64,000 nt of DNA, taken from Streptomyces seoulensis (GTDB taxonomy: Bacteria; Actinomycetota; Actinomycetes; Streptomycetales; Streptomycetaceae). Shown here piece by piece: positions 28,548 to 37,770 of the stretch. A program made the position numbers and the translations under genes. Numbering within the stretch: the first letter of the stretch is position 1; the number at the start of each line of letters is the position of its first letter. The notes under the pieces are model-generated. The model worked only from the letters and a program-made list of their open reading frames with translations. It was not told the DNA's origin and searched no databases. The DNA lies in the NCBI GenBank assembly GCA_013364255.1, contig CP054936.1, positions 7,458,353-7,522,352 of the forward strand. Reading direction: 5' to 3'.

Positions 28548-29501
28548 ATGGCGCAGGAACACCGGGGCCACCACGGCCCGCACGACCAGGGACACCACCA
28601 CGGGCACGACCACGCCCCGCACGGGCCGCGGGAGGACCACGGCGGCCACGACGGCACCGACGTCGACTGGGCCGTGCTGGCCCCGCTGCTGGAGTCCCAG
28701 GCGGAGCTGTTCGCCCCGCTGTACGAGGGAGCCATGGCGTGGCTGGCCCGTGGGACGGCCGGCGAGCCCGGTCTGATCGTGGACGCGGGCAGCGGTCCGG
28801 GAGTCGTCTCCGCGCAGTTCGCGCGGGCCTTCCCGGCCGCCCGGGTCGTCGCGGTGGACGGCTCCGAGCCGCTGCTCGAACGGGCCCGCGCCCGCGCCGG
28901 GCGTCTGGGCCACGCCGACCGCTTCGCCACCCTCGCCGGTGACCTCCCGCAGGCGCTGGCCCGCCTGGAGTACCCGGCCGATCTGATCTGGGCCGGCAAC
29001 AGCCTGCACCACCTGGGCGACCAGCGCGCCGCCCTGGCCGCCTTCGCCGAGCACCTCGCCCCCGGCGGCACCCTCGCCCTGCTGGAGGGCGGACTCCCCG
29101 CCCGCTACCTGCCCCGCGACTTCGGCATCGGCCGGCCCGGTCTCCAGGCCCGCCTGGACGCGATCGAGGCCGACCGGTTCAGCCGGATGCGCGCGGAACT
29201 GCCGGGATCGGTCCGCGAGAGCGAGGACTGGGCGGCGCTGATGAAGGCCGCGGGACTGGAGCCCGCCGGCACCCGCAGCTTCCTGCTCGACCTGCCCGCC
29301 CCGCTCTCCGCCGAGGCCCGCGCCTACGTCGCCGCGACCCTGGACCGGCTGCGCGCGGGGCTGGGCGACGGCCTCGACGCCGAGGACCGCGCCGCCCTGG
29401 ACCGGCTGCTGGACCCCGAGGACGAGGCGAGCGTGCACCGCAGGCCGGACGTGTTCGTCCTGAAGGCGCACACCGTGCACACGGCGGTCCGCCCCTCCTG
29501 A
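28548..29501 (+). CDS. Class I SAM-dependent methyltransferase with His-rich N-terminus
   Basis: A 317-residue protein. The first 37 residues contain about twelve His with Gly, Asp and Pro (for example GHHHGHDHAPHG), a probable metal-binding tail. The methyltransferase fold follows, with IVDAGSGPGVVSAQFA as motif I, VVAVDGSEPLLERA, DLIWAGNSLHHLGD and LAPGGTLALLEGG. Metal binding is inferred from composition only, and the substrate is unknown. ATG 28548 follows AGGAGAGG. A strong terminator ends the gene. Confidence 0.85.
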   Translation: MAQEHRGHHGPHDQGHHHGHDHAPHGPREDHGGHDGTDVDWAVLAPLLESQAELFAPLYEGAMAWLARGTAGEPGLIVDAGSGPGVVSAQFARAFPAARVVAVDGSEPLLERARARAGRLGHADRFATLAGDLPQALARLEYPADLIWAGNSLHHLGDQRAALAAFAEHLAPGGTLALLEGGLPARYLPRDFGIGRPGLQARLDAIEADRFSRMRAELPGSVRESEDWAALMKAAGLEPAGTRSFLLDLPAPLSAEARAYVAATLDRLRAGLGDGLDAEDRAALDRLLDPEDEASVHRRPDVFVLKAHTVHTAVRPS

Positions 29502-29515
29502 CCCGGCACGCCCGC

Positions 29516-29559
29516 ACAGCGCGAAGGCCCGGGCCGCCCGGCCCGGGCCTTCGCGCTGT
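29516..29559. terminator. Bidirectional hairpin terminator
   Basis: Perfect 19-base inverted repeat (29516-29534 and 29541-29559) with a 6-base loop, between the convergent methyltransferase and aldo/keto reductase genes. Confidence 0.85.
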
Positions 29560-29584
29560 CGCCGTCGGACGACGACGGCGCGGG

Positions 29585-30421
29585 TCAGACGACGTCGAAC
29601 GTGGCCGGGTCAGGACCCAGCCGCCGGTCCTCGTTCAGCGCGCTGATCGCCGCGAGGTCCTCCTCGTCCAGGCTGAAGTCGAACACCGCGATGTTCTCCT
29701 CGATCCGGGACGGCGTCACCGACTTCGGGATCACGACGTTGCCGAGCTGGATGTGCCAGCGCAGCACGACCTGGGCCGGGGTGCGGCCGTGCTTGCGGGC
29801 GATGGCCACGACGGCCGGCACCTCCAGCAGGCCCTTGCCCTGGCCGAGCGGCGACCAGGCCTCCGTGGCGATGCCCTGCTCCGCGTGGAACTCACGGGCG
29901 GCGTGCTGCTGGAGGTGCGGGTGCAGCTCGATCTGGTTGACCGCCGGGATCACCGAGGTCTCGGCGATCAGGTGCTCCAGGTGGGCGGGCAGGAAGTTGG
30001 ACACGCCGATCGCCCGGACCCGGCCGTCGGCGTGCAGCTTCTCGAACGCCTTGTAGGTGTCGACGTAGGTGCCCCGCTCCGGCAGCGGCCAGTGGATCAG
30101 GTAGAGGTCCACGTACTCCAGGCCCAGCTTGGCCAGGGAGGTGTCGAAGGCGCGCAGGGTCGCGTCGTAGCCCTGGTCGCCGTTCCAGAGCTTGGTGGTG
30201 ACGAAGAGCTCCTCGCGGGGGAGGTCCGAGGCGGCGATGGCCTTGCCGGTGCCCTCTTCGTTGCCGTAGATCGCCGCCGTGTCGATGCTGCGGTACCCGG
30301 CCTCAAGGGCGGTGGTGACGGCACGCTCCGCCTCGTCGTCCGGCACCTGCCAGACGCCGTAGCCCAGCTGGGGCATCTCGACGCCGTTGTTGAGGATGAT
30401 CGGGGGGACCTTGCTGCTCAC
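29585..30421 (-). CDS. Aldo/keto reductase
   Basis: A 278-residue NADPH-dependent AKR, close to the AKR5/DkgA-like group. The tetrad is visible: Asp in GYRSIDTAAIYGNE (with the Tyr), Lys in VTTKLWN and His in LIHWPLP. IGVSNF and the cofactor loop IPKSVTPSRIEEN are intact. The starting codon is GTG at 30421. It lies 197 bases downstream of the acyl-CoA ligase on the same strand; the gap holds three GAACCGGCC repeats. Confidence 0.92.
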   Translation of the reverse strand: MSSKVPPIILNNGVEMPQLGYGVWQVPDDEAERAVTTALEAGYRSIDTAAIYGNEEGTGKAIAASDLPREELFVTTKLWNGDQGYDATLRAFDTSLAKLGLEYVDLYLIHWPLPERGTYVDTYKAFEKLHADGRVRAIGVSNFLPAHLEHLIAETSVIPAVNQIELHPHLQQHAAREFHAEQGIATEAWSPLGQGKGLLEVPAVVAIARKHGRTPAQVVLRWHIQLGNVVIPKSVTPSRIEENIAVFDFSLDEEDLAAISALNEDRRLGPDPATFDVV

Positions 30422-30618
30422 TGGCTTCTGATCCTTCGGTTGTCGTCAGGTGGTACGTCATATCGTCAACGATCACGGGCCGTGCCGCATTCCTGACCGG
30501 GCCGTCCGTCCGGAACCCGACCGCCGCCCGCGTCCGGAACCGGCCATCGTCCGCGTCCGAACCGGCCACGGAACCGGCCGCCGCCCGGCCGGGATCCCCG
30601 TTCCCGGTACGGGCGCTC

Positions 30619-32448
30619 TCATGCCCGGTAGAGCGCCTCGACCTCGTCGCCGTAGGCGTTCTCGATCGCCCTGCGCTTCAGCTTCAGGGACGGGGTGAGC
30701 AGCCCGTGCTCCTCGGTGAACGGCTGGGCGAGGATGCGGAAGGTGCGGATCGCCTCCGCCTTGGAGACCAGGGTGTTCGCGGCGACCACCGCGCGCCGCA
30801 CCTCCCTCTCCAGGTCCGCGTCGCGCACCAGCTCGGCGGCGCCGGCCGGCTTGGGCTTGTCGCGCATCTGCAGCCAGTGCTCGACCGCCTCCTGGTCCAG
30901 GGTGACCAACGCGGCGACGTAGGGCCGGTCGTTGCCGACGACGATGCACTGGGAGACCAGCGGATGGTCGCGCACCCGCTCCTCCAGCGCGCCCGGCGAC
31001 ACGCTCTTGCCGCCGGAGGTCACCAGGATCTCCTTCTTGCGGCCGGTGATGGTGAGGTAGCCGTCCTCGTCCAGGGAGCCCAGGTCTCCGGTGGCCAGCC
31101 AGCCGTCGTGCAGCGTCGCGTCGGTGGCCTTCTGGTTGTTCAGATACCCCTGGAACACGTTGCCGCCGCGCAGCCACACCTCCCCGTCGTCGGCGATGTG
31201 CACGCTCACCCCCGGGATCGCCCGGCCGACCGTGCCGTAGCGGGTGCGCTCGGGCGGGTTGGCGGTGGCGGCGGCGGTGGACTCGGTCAGCCCGTAGCCC
31301 TCGTAGATCTGCACGCCCGCGCCCGCGAAGAACAGGCCGAGCCGGCGGTCCATGCCCGAGCCGCCGGACATGGCGTTGCGGATCCGGCCGCCCATCGCCG
31401 CGCGCACCTTGGCGTAGACGACCTTGTCGAAGAACTGGTGCTGCATCCGCAGGGCGGCGGACGGCCCGGGACCGATGCCCCACGCCTTGGCCTCCACCGC
31501 GTCCGCGTACTTCACGGCGACCTCGACGGCCTTCTCGAACGGTCCGTCGCGGCCCTCCTTCTCCGCCTTGCGGCGGGCCGCGTTGAACACCTTCTCGAAG
31601 ATGTACGGCACCGCCAGGATGAACGTCGGCCGGAACGCCTGGAGGTCGGGCAGGAGGGCCGCCGCGTGCAGCTCGGGCTGGTGGCCGAGGCGGACCCGGC
31701 CGCGGACCGCCGCGACCTCCACCATCCGCCCGAAGACGTGCGCGAGCGGCAGGAACAGCAGCGTGGAGGCCTCGTCGCCCTTGCGGGAGTGGAACACCGG
31801 CTCCCAGCGGTCCAGGACGGTGTCCGCCTCGAACATGAGGTTGCCGTGGGTCAGCACGCAGCCCTTGGGGCGGCCGGTGGTGCCGGAGGTGTAGATGACC
31901 GACGCGACCGAGTCCGGGGTGACGGCCTCGCGGTGCCGGTGCACCACGTCGTCCTCCAGGTGCGCGCCCGCGTCGTACAGCTCCGGGACGGCGCCCGCGT
32001 CCAGCTGCCACAGCCGGCGCAGGCGCGGCAGCCGGCCGATGACGGTGGCGACGGTCATGGCGTGGTCCTCGTGCTCCACGACCGCCGCCGACACCTCCGC
32101 GTCGTACAGCGTCCAGAAGCACTGCTCGGCCGAGGAGGTGGGGTAGATCGGCACCACCTGCGCGCCGATCGTCCACAGCGCGAAGTCGAACAGGGTCCAC
32201 TCGTAGCGGGTGCGGGACATGACGGCGACCCGGTCGCCGAACCGGACGCCCTCGGCGAGCAGTCCCTTGGCCAGCGCCAACACCTCGTCGCGGAACTCCG
32301 CGGAGGTCACATCACGCCATGTCCCGGTCTCGTCCTTGCGGCCCAGCGCGATGTGCCGCGGGTCCTGTTCGGCGTACCGGAACACGACGTCGGCCAGCCC
32401 GCCCACCGGCGGCGCCGACGTGGACGGAGGGCTGGTGAACTCGCGCAA
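30619..32448 (-). CDS. AMP-dependent long-chain acyl-CoA synthetase (FadD15-like)
   Basis: A 609-residue ANL-superfamily enzyme. It has the P-loop-like YTSGTTGRPKGC motif, YGLTESTAAAT and TGDLGSLDEDGYLTITGRKKE, with the catalytic Lys in the C-terminal domain (LKLKRRAIENAYG). It activates long-chain fatty acids to the acyl-CoA via acyl-AMP. The open frame extends to 32607, but the family N-terminus (REFTSPP...) begins at TTG 32448, preceded by GGGAGCGGGG. The 264 bases upstream contain an A/T-rich patch near 32650-32690 that may hold its promoter. Confidence 0.9.
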   Translation of the reverse strand: MREFTSPPSTSAPPVGGLADVVFRYAEQDPRHIALGRKDETGTWRDVTSAEFRDEVLALAKGLLAEGVRFGDRVAVMSRTRYEWTLFDFALWTIGAQVVPIYPTSSAEQCFWTLYDAEVSAAVVEHEDHAMTVATVIGRLPRLRRLWQLDAGAVPELYDAGAHLEDDVVHRHREAVTPDSVASVIYTSGTTGRPKGCVLTHGNLMFEADTVLDRWEPVFHSRKGDEASTLLFLPLAHVFGRMVEVAAVRGRVRLGHQPELHAAALLPDLQAFRPTFILAVPYIFEKVFNAARRKAEKEGRDGPFEKAVEVAVKYADAVEAKAWGIGPGPSAALRMQHQFFDKVVYAKVRAAMGGRIRNAMSGGSGMDRRLGLFFAGAGVQIYEGYGLTESTAAATANPPERTRYGTVGRAIPGVSVHIADDGEVWLRGGNVFQGYLNNQKATDATLHDGWLATGDLGSLDEDGYLTITGRKKEILVTSGGKSVSPGALEERVRDHPLVSQCIVVGNDRPYVAALVTLDQEAVEHWLQMRDKPKPAGAAELVRDADLEREVRRAVVAANTLVSKAEAIRTFRILAQPFTEEHGLLTPSLKLKRRAIENAYGDEVEALYRA

Positions 32449-32712
32449 ACCCCGCTCCCGCTCCTCGGTCTTCGGACCGTCCCGAGGCACTCCGGCCTCC
32501 GGACCACCCGCGACGCCCCGCACAGCGCGGTGAAAGCTACCCCACGGGAGAGCCGGGCGGGAGGGGGGCCGAAAACGAGCGGTGCTCACGTACACACAGG
32601 TCAGCACCGGAAAATGCGCTCACATCGGGCGCGGCCGGACAGAAGTTCCTACGGTTCAGTAAGTTTCGGTGCCGTAATCTCCACGGAATCTGTACGCCCC
32701 GTGGGGCCGCCC

Positions 32713-33609
32713 TCACCCGCGCAGGCGGTCGCCGCCGGCGAGGATCGCCGTGGCCAGGGCGTCGGCGGCGCTCCGGGCGGCGGGGCGGCGGCGGCCGTGC
32801 ACCAGGACGAAGTCGACCCGTCCCAGCTCCGGCAGCCCGGCCCGCTCCGGCACCCGGACCAGGCCCGGCGGGATCAGCCCGCGCGAGTGCGCCATCACGC
32901 CCAGGCCCGCGCGGGCGGCGGCGATCAGCCCGTTGAGGCTGCCGCTGGTGCAGGCGATGCGCCACGGCCGCCCCTGCCGCTCCAGCGCCTCGAAGGCGAG
33001 CGCCCGGGTGATGCCCGGCGGCGGATAGACGATCAGCGGCACCGGCCGGTCGGGGTCCAGACGCAGCCGCTCCGCGCCGATCCACACCAGCCGGTCGTGC
33101 CAGACGGGCTCGCCGCCGGGGTCCTGCGGCCGCCGCTTGGCGAGGACCAGGTCCAGTTTCCCGGCGGCCAGCTGCTCGTGCAGCGTGCCCGACAGCTCGA
33201 CCGTCAGTTCGAGATCGACCTCGGGGTGCTCGTAGCGGAAACCCTCCAGGATCTCCGGCAGCCGGGTCAGCACGAAGTCCTCGGACGCGCCGAACCGCAG
33301 CCGGCCGCGCACCCGGGTGCCGGTGAAGAACGCCGTCGCCTGCTCGTGCGCCTCCAGGATCCGCCGCGCGAAGCCGAGCATGGCCTCGCCGTCCTCGGTC
33401 AGCTCCACCGAGTGCGTGTCGCGGGTGAACAGCGGCCGCCCGGTGGCCTCCTCCAGCCGGCGCACGTGCTGGCTCACCGTCGACTGGCGCAGCCCCAGCC
33501 GCCGCGCCGCCCGGGTGAAACCGAGCGTCTGGGCGACGGCGAGGAAACTGCGCAACTGGGCCGGGTCGTACACCCGGCCAAGGCTAGCCGCCACCCGGGT
33601 CACGCTCAT
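32713..33609 (-). CDS. LysR family transcriptional regulator
   Basis: A 298-residue LTTR: an N-terminal winged HTH (about 15-75, LRSFLAVAQTLGFTRAARRL and RQSTVSQHVRRLEE) and a PBP2-like effector domain (about 100-290). It is divergent, with a 152-base spacer, from the bile-acid-type symporter gene, the usual arrangement in which a LysR protein controls the neighbour. ATG at 33609 is used; an upstream in-frame GTG is possible. Confidence 0.88.
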   Translation of the reverse strand: MSVTRVAASLGRVYDPAQLRSFLAVAQTLGFTRAARRLGLRQSTVSQHVRRLEEATGRPLFTRDTHSVELTEDGEAMLGFARRILEAHEQATAFFTGTRVRGRLRFGASEDFVLTRLPEILEGFRYEHPEVDLELTVELSGTLHEQLAAGKLDLVLAKRRPQDPGGEPVWHDRLVWIGAERLRLDPDRPVPLIVYPPPGITRALAFEALERQGRPWRIACTSGSLNGLIAAARAGLGVMAHSRGLIPPGLVRVPERAGLPELGRVDFVLVHGRRRPAARSAADALATAILAGGDRLRG

Positions 33610-33761
33610 CACGGGACGCGATGGCAGTGAGCGCGGTGTGACGCTTTCCCGATCACCCAGGTGAGAGGGACGATAGACCGGGGACCCGGCGGTCCCGACA
33701 GGACGAGCGCGACCGGGCACACGGCTCCCGGCCGCCGACGAGCACGAGCGAGTGGAGCACC

Positions 33762-34862
33762 GTGAAGCGCCTGCGCTGGCCGAGCTGGATGCCGGTCGAC
33801 CCGTACATCGTGCTGCTGATCGCCACCGTGGGCCTGGCCGCGCTGCTGCCCGCCCGCGGCCCGGCCGCCGATGTCGCCTCCGGCGCCTCCACGGCCGCGA
33901 TCGCCTTCCTCTTCTTCCTCTACGGCGCCCGGCTCTCCACCCGCGAGGCGCTGGACGGACTCAAGCACTGGCGGCTGCACGTCACGGTGCTGGCCTGCAC
34001 CTTCGTCGTCTTCCCGCTGCTCGGCATCGCCGCCCGCGGCCTGGTGCCCGTCCTGCTCGACCAGCCGCTCTACCAGGGCCTGCTCTTCCTCACCCTGGTC
34101 CCCTCCACCATCCAGTCCTCGATCGCCTTCACCTCCATCGCCCGCGGCAACGTGCCCGCAGCGATCTGCGCCGGCTCCTTCTCCTCCCTGGTCGGCATCG
34201 TCCTGACCCCGCTGCTCGCCGCCGCCCTGCTGGGCAGTAGCGGAGGCGGCTTCTCCGCGCACTCGCTGGTGACGATCGTGCTGCAACTGCTGGTGCCGTT
34301 CGTCGCCGGGCAGCTGCTGCGGCGCTGGATCGGCGGCTTCGTCACCCGGCACAAGAAGGTCCTCGGCCTGGTCGACCGCGGCTCGATCCTGCTCGTCGTC
34401 TACACCGCGTTCAGCGAGGGCATGGTGCGGGGCATCTGGCACCAGGTCAGCGCCGCGCGCCTCGGCGCCCTGCTCGCCGTGGAGGCCGTGCTGCTCGCCG
34501 TGATGCTCGCGCTGACCTGGTACGGCGCGCGGGCGCTGCGCTTCGGCCGGGCGGACCGCATCGCCATCCAGTTCGCCGGCTCCAAGAAGTCGCTGGCCTC
34601 CGGGCTGCCGATGGCGAGCGTCCTGTTCGGCGCGCACGCCTCCCTCGCCGTGCTGCCGCTGATGCTGTTCCACCAGATGCAGCTCATGGTGTGCGCGGTG
34701 ATCGCCAAGCGCCGGGCCCGCGACCCGGAGGCGCGGGAGGAACGCACGGAGCCCGCCCCGGCGACCGATCCGCAGGGCACGGCCGGTACGGCGGATCCAG
34801 CAGGTTCGGCCACGACAGCGGCTGCGGCCGGTACGGCCGGTTCGGGGGCGCGGTCACGCTGA
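33762..34862 (+). CDS. Bile acid:sodium symporter family transporter (SLC10A7/YfeH-like)
   Basis: A 366-residue membrane protein with about ten hydrophobic helices across residues 15-320 and a low-complexity Ala/Thr tail (about 325-366). Family marks include LFFLYGARLSTREAL, LVPSTIQSSIAFTSIARGNVPAA and the crossing helix FAGSKKSLASGLPMA. Members move organic anions; bile acids are unlikely cargo in soil, and relatives in this branch have unknown cargo. GTG 33762 starts the family N-terminus. It is divergent from LysR. Confidence 0.87.
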   Translation: MKRLRWPSWMPVDPYIVLLIATVGLAALLPARGPAADVASGASTAAIAFLFFLYGARLSTREALDGLKHWRLHVTVLACTFVVFPLLGIAARGLVPVLLDQPLYQGLLFLTLVPSTIQSSIAFTSIARGNVPAAICAGSFSSLVGIVLTPLLAAALLGSSGGGFSAHSLVTIVLQLLVPFVAGQLLRRWIGGFVTRHKKVLGLVDRGSILLVVYTAFSEGMVRGIWHQVSAARLGALLAVEAVLLAVMLALTWYGARALRFGRADRIAIQFAGSKKSLASGLPMASVLFGAHASLAVLPLMLFHQMQLMVCAVIAKRRARDPEAREERTEPAPATDPQGTAGTADPAGSATTAAAAGTAGSGARSR

Positions 34863-34980
34863 CACGGGGGCGGCCGGGTTCGGGGCCGCGGGGCACGAGG
34901 GCGTCATGAGGGTGCGCCGACGCGCGGCGCAGGGACCGGGGCGACGGCCGCGCCGACGTGCGGCGCAGGCCGTCGCCGCC

Positions 34981-35898
34981 TCACGGGCGCAGGACCACCT
35001 TGCCCAGGTTGCCGCGCGACTCGATCGCCGCATGCGCCTTCGCCGCGTCCTCCAGCGCGAACCGCGCGTGGACGACGGGCCGCACCGCACCCCGCTCGAA
35101 CAGCTCCCACAGCTCGCGCCGCCAGCGCTCGTAGCGCTCGGGCTGCTGGCGGGCGATCCGCGCCATCTGGAAGCCGATCACCGACTTGGCGCCGACGAGC
35201 AGGTCGTACGCCCGCACGGTCCCGCCGCCCGAGCTGTACGCCACCAGCCGCCCGCCCGGCGCGAGTGCGGCGACCGCCGGAGTGAGCAGGTCGCCGCCGA
35301 CCGCGTCCAGCACGCAGTCCACCGGCGCGCCCCAGTCGGCGTCGCCGTAGCGGACCACCTCGTCGGCGCCCAGCGACCGCACGAAGTCCGCCTTGGCCGC
35401 GGTGGAGACCGCGCCCACCACCCGGCCCGCGCCCCGGGCCCGCGCGAGCTGCACCGCGAGGTGGCCGACCCCGCTCGCCGCCGCTGTCACGAGCACCGCC
35501 TCGCCGGGCTCGGGCCGGGCGGCCGCCAGCGCGCCGAGGGCGACCAGGCCGCTGCGCACCAGGGCGACGGCCGCCACGGCGTCCACGCCGTCGGGCACGG
35601 GCGAGGCCATGGCCTCGTGCAGCGGCGCGAAGTCCGCGTAACCGTGCCCGAAGCACAGGCCGGTCACCCGGTCGCCGGGCCGGAACCGGGTGACGCCCGC
35701 GCCCACGGCGGTGACCTCGCCCGCGATCTCGCCGCCCAGCGCGATCGGCTCGGCGGCCTCGGTGACCTTGCGGACGACCGGCAGGGTGACGCCGACCGCC
35801 TCGCAGCGCACCAGCAGCTCGCCGGGGCCCGGCTCGGGCACCGGCGCCTCCTCCACGAACAGCGGACCGCCCACCGACTCGTACCGCACGCGTCGCAT
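34981..35898 (-). CDS. Zinc-type/quinone oxidoreductase (MDR superfamily)
   Basis: A 305-residue medium-chain reductase: a GroES-like N-terminal domain (GPGELLVRCEAVGV, GEIAGEVTAVGAGVTRFRPG) and a Rossmann domain with VTAAASGVGHLAVQLA. Catalytic zinc ligands are absent, as in quinone oxidoreductases (QOR), which reduce quinones or enones with NADPH. It is divergent from a MarR regulator across a 170-base spacer with a perfect palindrome at 35978-35994, suggesting MarR control. ATG at 35898. Confidence 0.88.
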   Translation of the reverse strand: MRRVRYESVGGPLFVEEAPVPEPGPGELLVRCEAVGVTLPVVRKVTEAAEPIALGGEIAGEVTAVGAGVTRFRPGDRVTGLCFGHGYADFAPLHEAMASPVPDGVDAVAAVALVRSGLVALGALAAARPEPGEAVLVTAAASGVGHLAVQLARARGAGRVVGAVSTAAKADFVRSLGADEVVRYGDADWGAPVDCVLDAVGGDLLTPAVAALAPGGRLVAYSSGGGTVRAYDLLVGAKSVIGFQMARIARQQPERYERWRRELWELFERGAVRPVVHARFALEDAAKAHAAIESRGNLGKVVLRP

Positions 35899-35977
35899 CC
35901 CACCCCCACCTCTCTCGAAGACCCGGGAAACCCGGGAAACCCCCGCCGGAGCACGGGAGGCGCCGCACGGGAATAAT

Positions 35978-35994
35978 CGTTGGGAGTCCCAACG
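35978..35994. promoter_or_regulatory. Palindrome, probable MarR operator
   Basis: CGTTGGGA-G-TCCCAACG: perfect 8-base arms around one base, in the divergent spacer between the quinone oxidoreductase and MarR genes. It lies 80 bases from the oxidoreductase start and 75 from the MarR start. The core is preceded by an A/T-rich AATAAT step, unusual for this genome. Confidence 0.68.
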
Positions 35995-36068
35995 AGTTCC
36001 ACTGTAGCCGAAGTCATGGGGAAGACCAACGACTTTCGGCGGACCGGTGGGATGCGTAGGCTGCCGCC

Positions 36069-36509
36069 ATGTCCGAAGCCCCCCTCGCCGAGATCCGTTC
36101 CCTGCCCAGCTGGCTCCTCGGCCGGGCCGCCGCCCGCGGTCGCGCCCTGGTCGCCGAGGCGCTGGCCGTCCACGGGCTGAAGATGTGGCACCACGTGGTG
36201 CTCTCCGCCGTACGCGACCTCGCCCCGGTCGCCCAGGCCGACCTCGGACGCGGGGTCGGGCTCGACCCGAAGGATCTCGTCGGGGTCCTCGACGACCTCC
36301 AGTCCGCCGGCCTCGTCCTGCGCGCCCCCGACCCCACCGACCGCCGCAAGAACGCGGTCTCCCTCACCGCCGAGGGAGTCCGGCTGCTGGCGCGCTGCGA
36401 ACGGGCGGCCCGCGCGGCCAACGACACGCTGCTGGAGCCGCTGTCGGCGGCCGAACGGGAACGGTTCACGGAACTGCTGATCAGGGTGTCGGGCACGCGG
36501 GAGCAGTAG
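36069..36509 (+). CDS. MarR family transcriptional regulator
   Basis: A 146-residue winged-helix regulator. The HTH region is LAPVAQADLGRGVGLDPKDLVGVLDDLQSA (recognition helix included). The wing RAPDPTDRRKNAVSLTAEG carries the DxRxK-type motif of the family. It probably represses itself and the divergent oxidoreductase. The last codons (GAGCAG) begin an 18-bp-period repeat. Confidence 0.9.
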   Translation: MSEAPLAEIRSLPSWLLGRAAARGRALVAEALAVHGLKMWHHVVLSAVRDLAPVAQADLGRGVGLDPKDLVGVLDDLQSAGLVLRAPDPTDRRKNAVSLTAEGVRLLARCERAARAANDTLLEPLSAAERERFTELLIRVSGTREQ

Positions 36510-36558
36510 GGCGCGCGGGAGCAGTCGGACACTCGGGAGCAGTCGGGGACGCGGGAGT
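36498..36558 (+). repeat. 18-bp-period tandem repeat at the marR 3' end
   Basis: CGGGAGCAGT occurs at 36498, 36516 and 36534, and in shortened form (CGGGAGT) at 36552, exactly 18 bases apart. The first copy contains the marR stop codon. It is probably slippage-derived and variable. Confidence 0.85.
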
Positions 36559-36613
36559 GAAGGACGCGCGCCCGCGCCTTCCCGGTGCCCCGCGTCCCCG
36601 GTGTTCCGCGGGC

Positions 36614-37462
36614 TCAGCCCTGTGGCGTCGCCGTCCGCAGGGCGACGCGGTGCTCGCCCGCGTACACGTTCATGGAGCTGCCCCGCAGGAAGCCCACCAG
36701 GGTCAGTCCGGTCTCCGCCGCCAGATCGACGGCCAGCGAGGACGGCGCCGAGACCGCCGCCAGGACCGGGAGGCCCGCCATCACGGCCTTCTGGGCCAGC
36801 TCGAAGGAGGCCCGCCCGGAGACCAGCAGGATCGCGCGGGACAGCGGCAGGCCGCCGCTCTGCAGCGCCCGGCCGACGAGCTTGTCGACCGCGTTGTGCC
36901 GGCCCACGTCCTCCCGTATGTCCAGCAGCTCGCCGTCCTCGTCGAACAGGGCCGCCGCGTGCAGGCCGCCGGTCCGGTCGAAGACCCGCTGCGCCGCCCG
37001 GAGCCGGTCCGGCAGGCTCGCGAGCAGGTCCGTGTCGACGCGGACCGGCGGCGTGTCCGCGATCGGCCAGCGGGCCGTCGTACGGACGGCGTCCAGGCTC
37101 GCCTTGCCGCACAGACCGCACGAGGAGGTGGTGTAGACGTTGCGCTCCAGGGTGATGTCCGGCAGGACGACGTCCGGCGCGGTCCGCACGTCCACGACGT
37201 TGTACGTGTTCGAGCCGTCCACGGTCGCGCCCGCGCAGTACACGATGTTCGCCAGATCCGACGCCTCGGCCAGCACGCCCTCGCTGACCAGGAAGCCGGC
37301 CGCCAGCGCGAAGTCGTCGCCCGGGGTGCGCATGGTGATCGCGAGCGGTTTGCCGTTCAGCCGGATCTCCAGCGGCTCCTCGGCCACGAGGGTGTCCGGC
37401 CGGGCGGAGACCGCGCCGTCCCGGATGCGGAGGACCTTGCGTCGTTCCGTCACGCGTCCCAT
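36614..37462 (-). CDS. fdhD: Formate dehydrogenase accessory sulfurtransferase FdhD
   Basis: A 282-residue FdhD. The SSCGLCGK motif carries the sulfur-transfer CxxC, and EDVGRHNAVDKLVG and LLVSGRASFELAQKA are the conserved blocks. FdhD moves sulfur from IscS to the Mo-bisMGD cofactor of formate dehydrogenase. No formate dehydrogenase genes are in the window, so the target lies elsewhere. ATG at 37462 gives the expected N-terminus GRVTERR. Confidence 0.92.
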   Translation of the reverse strand: MGRVTERRKVLRIRDGAVSARPDTLVAEEPLEIRLNGKPLAITMRTPGDDFALAAGFLVSEGVLAEASDLANIVYCAGATVDGSNTYNVVDVRTAPDVVLPDITLERNVYTTSSCGLCGKASLDAVRTTARWPIADTPPVRVDTDLLASLPDRLRAAQRVFDRTGGLHAAALFDEDGELLDIREDVGRHNAVDKLVGRALQSGGLPLSRAILLVSGRASFELAQKAVMAGLPVLAAVSAPSSLAVDLAAETGLTLVGFLRGSSMNVYAGEHRVALRTATPQG

Positions 37463-37770
37463 GTCGTGATCAGCCCCGGTTCTGTGTGCGCTGGCAGCCG
37501 AAACGGCCCTACATGCAGAGGTTGCCACGAGTCACCCGACCGGCGTGCGTGGGGTGGGCCCGCCCACCTGCGTACCCACCGGCCACCCACCGGACGCGCC
37601 GCGAACTCCGGTCCGGCCGGACGTGTCGGCGCCCGCCGCCACCGGCGCCCCGCCGCTGACCGAAGCCGACAAGGCGGGCACGTGTTTCCTGTGCCTTCAC
37701 CTGCCGCCGTACTCGCGAGTCACTGAACAGACTGGGTTCCCGCCAGCCACGGCAACGAGGGGACCCGCAC
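37463..37770. other. Divergent intergenic region, fdhD / KAS III
   Basis: 308 bases without a credible gene. It must carry both divergent promoters. An A/T-richer patch lies near 37680-37740 and a GAGGGGA ribosome binding site precedes the KAS III ATG. No clear palindrome was found. Confidence 0.5.
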
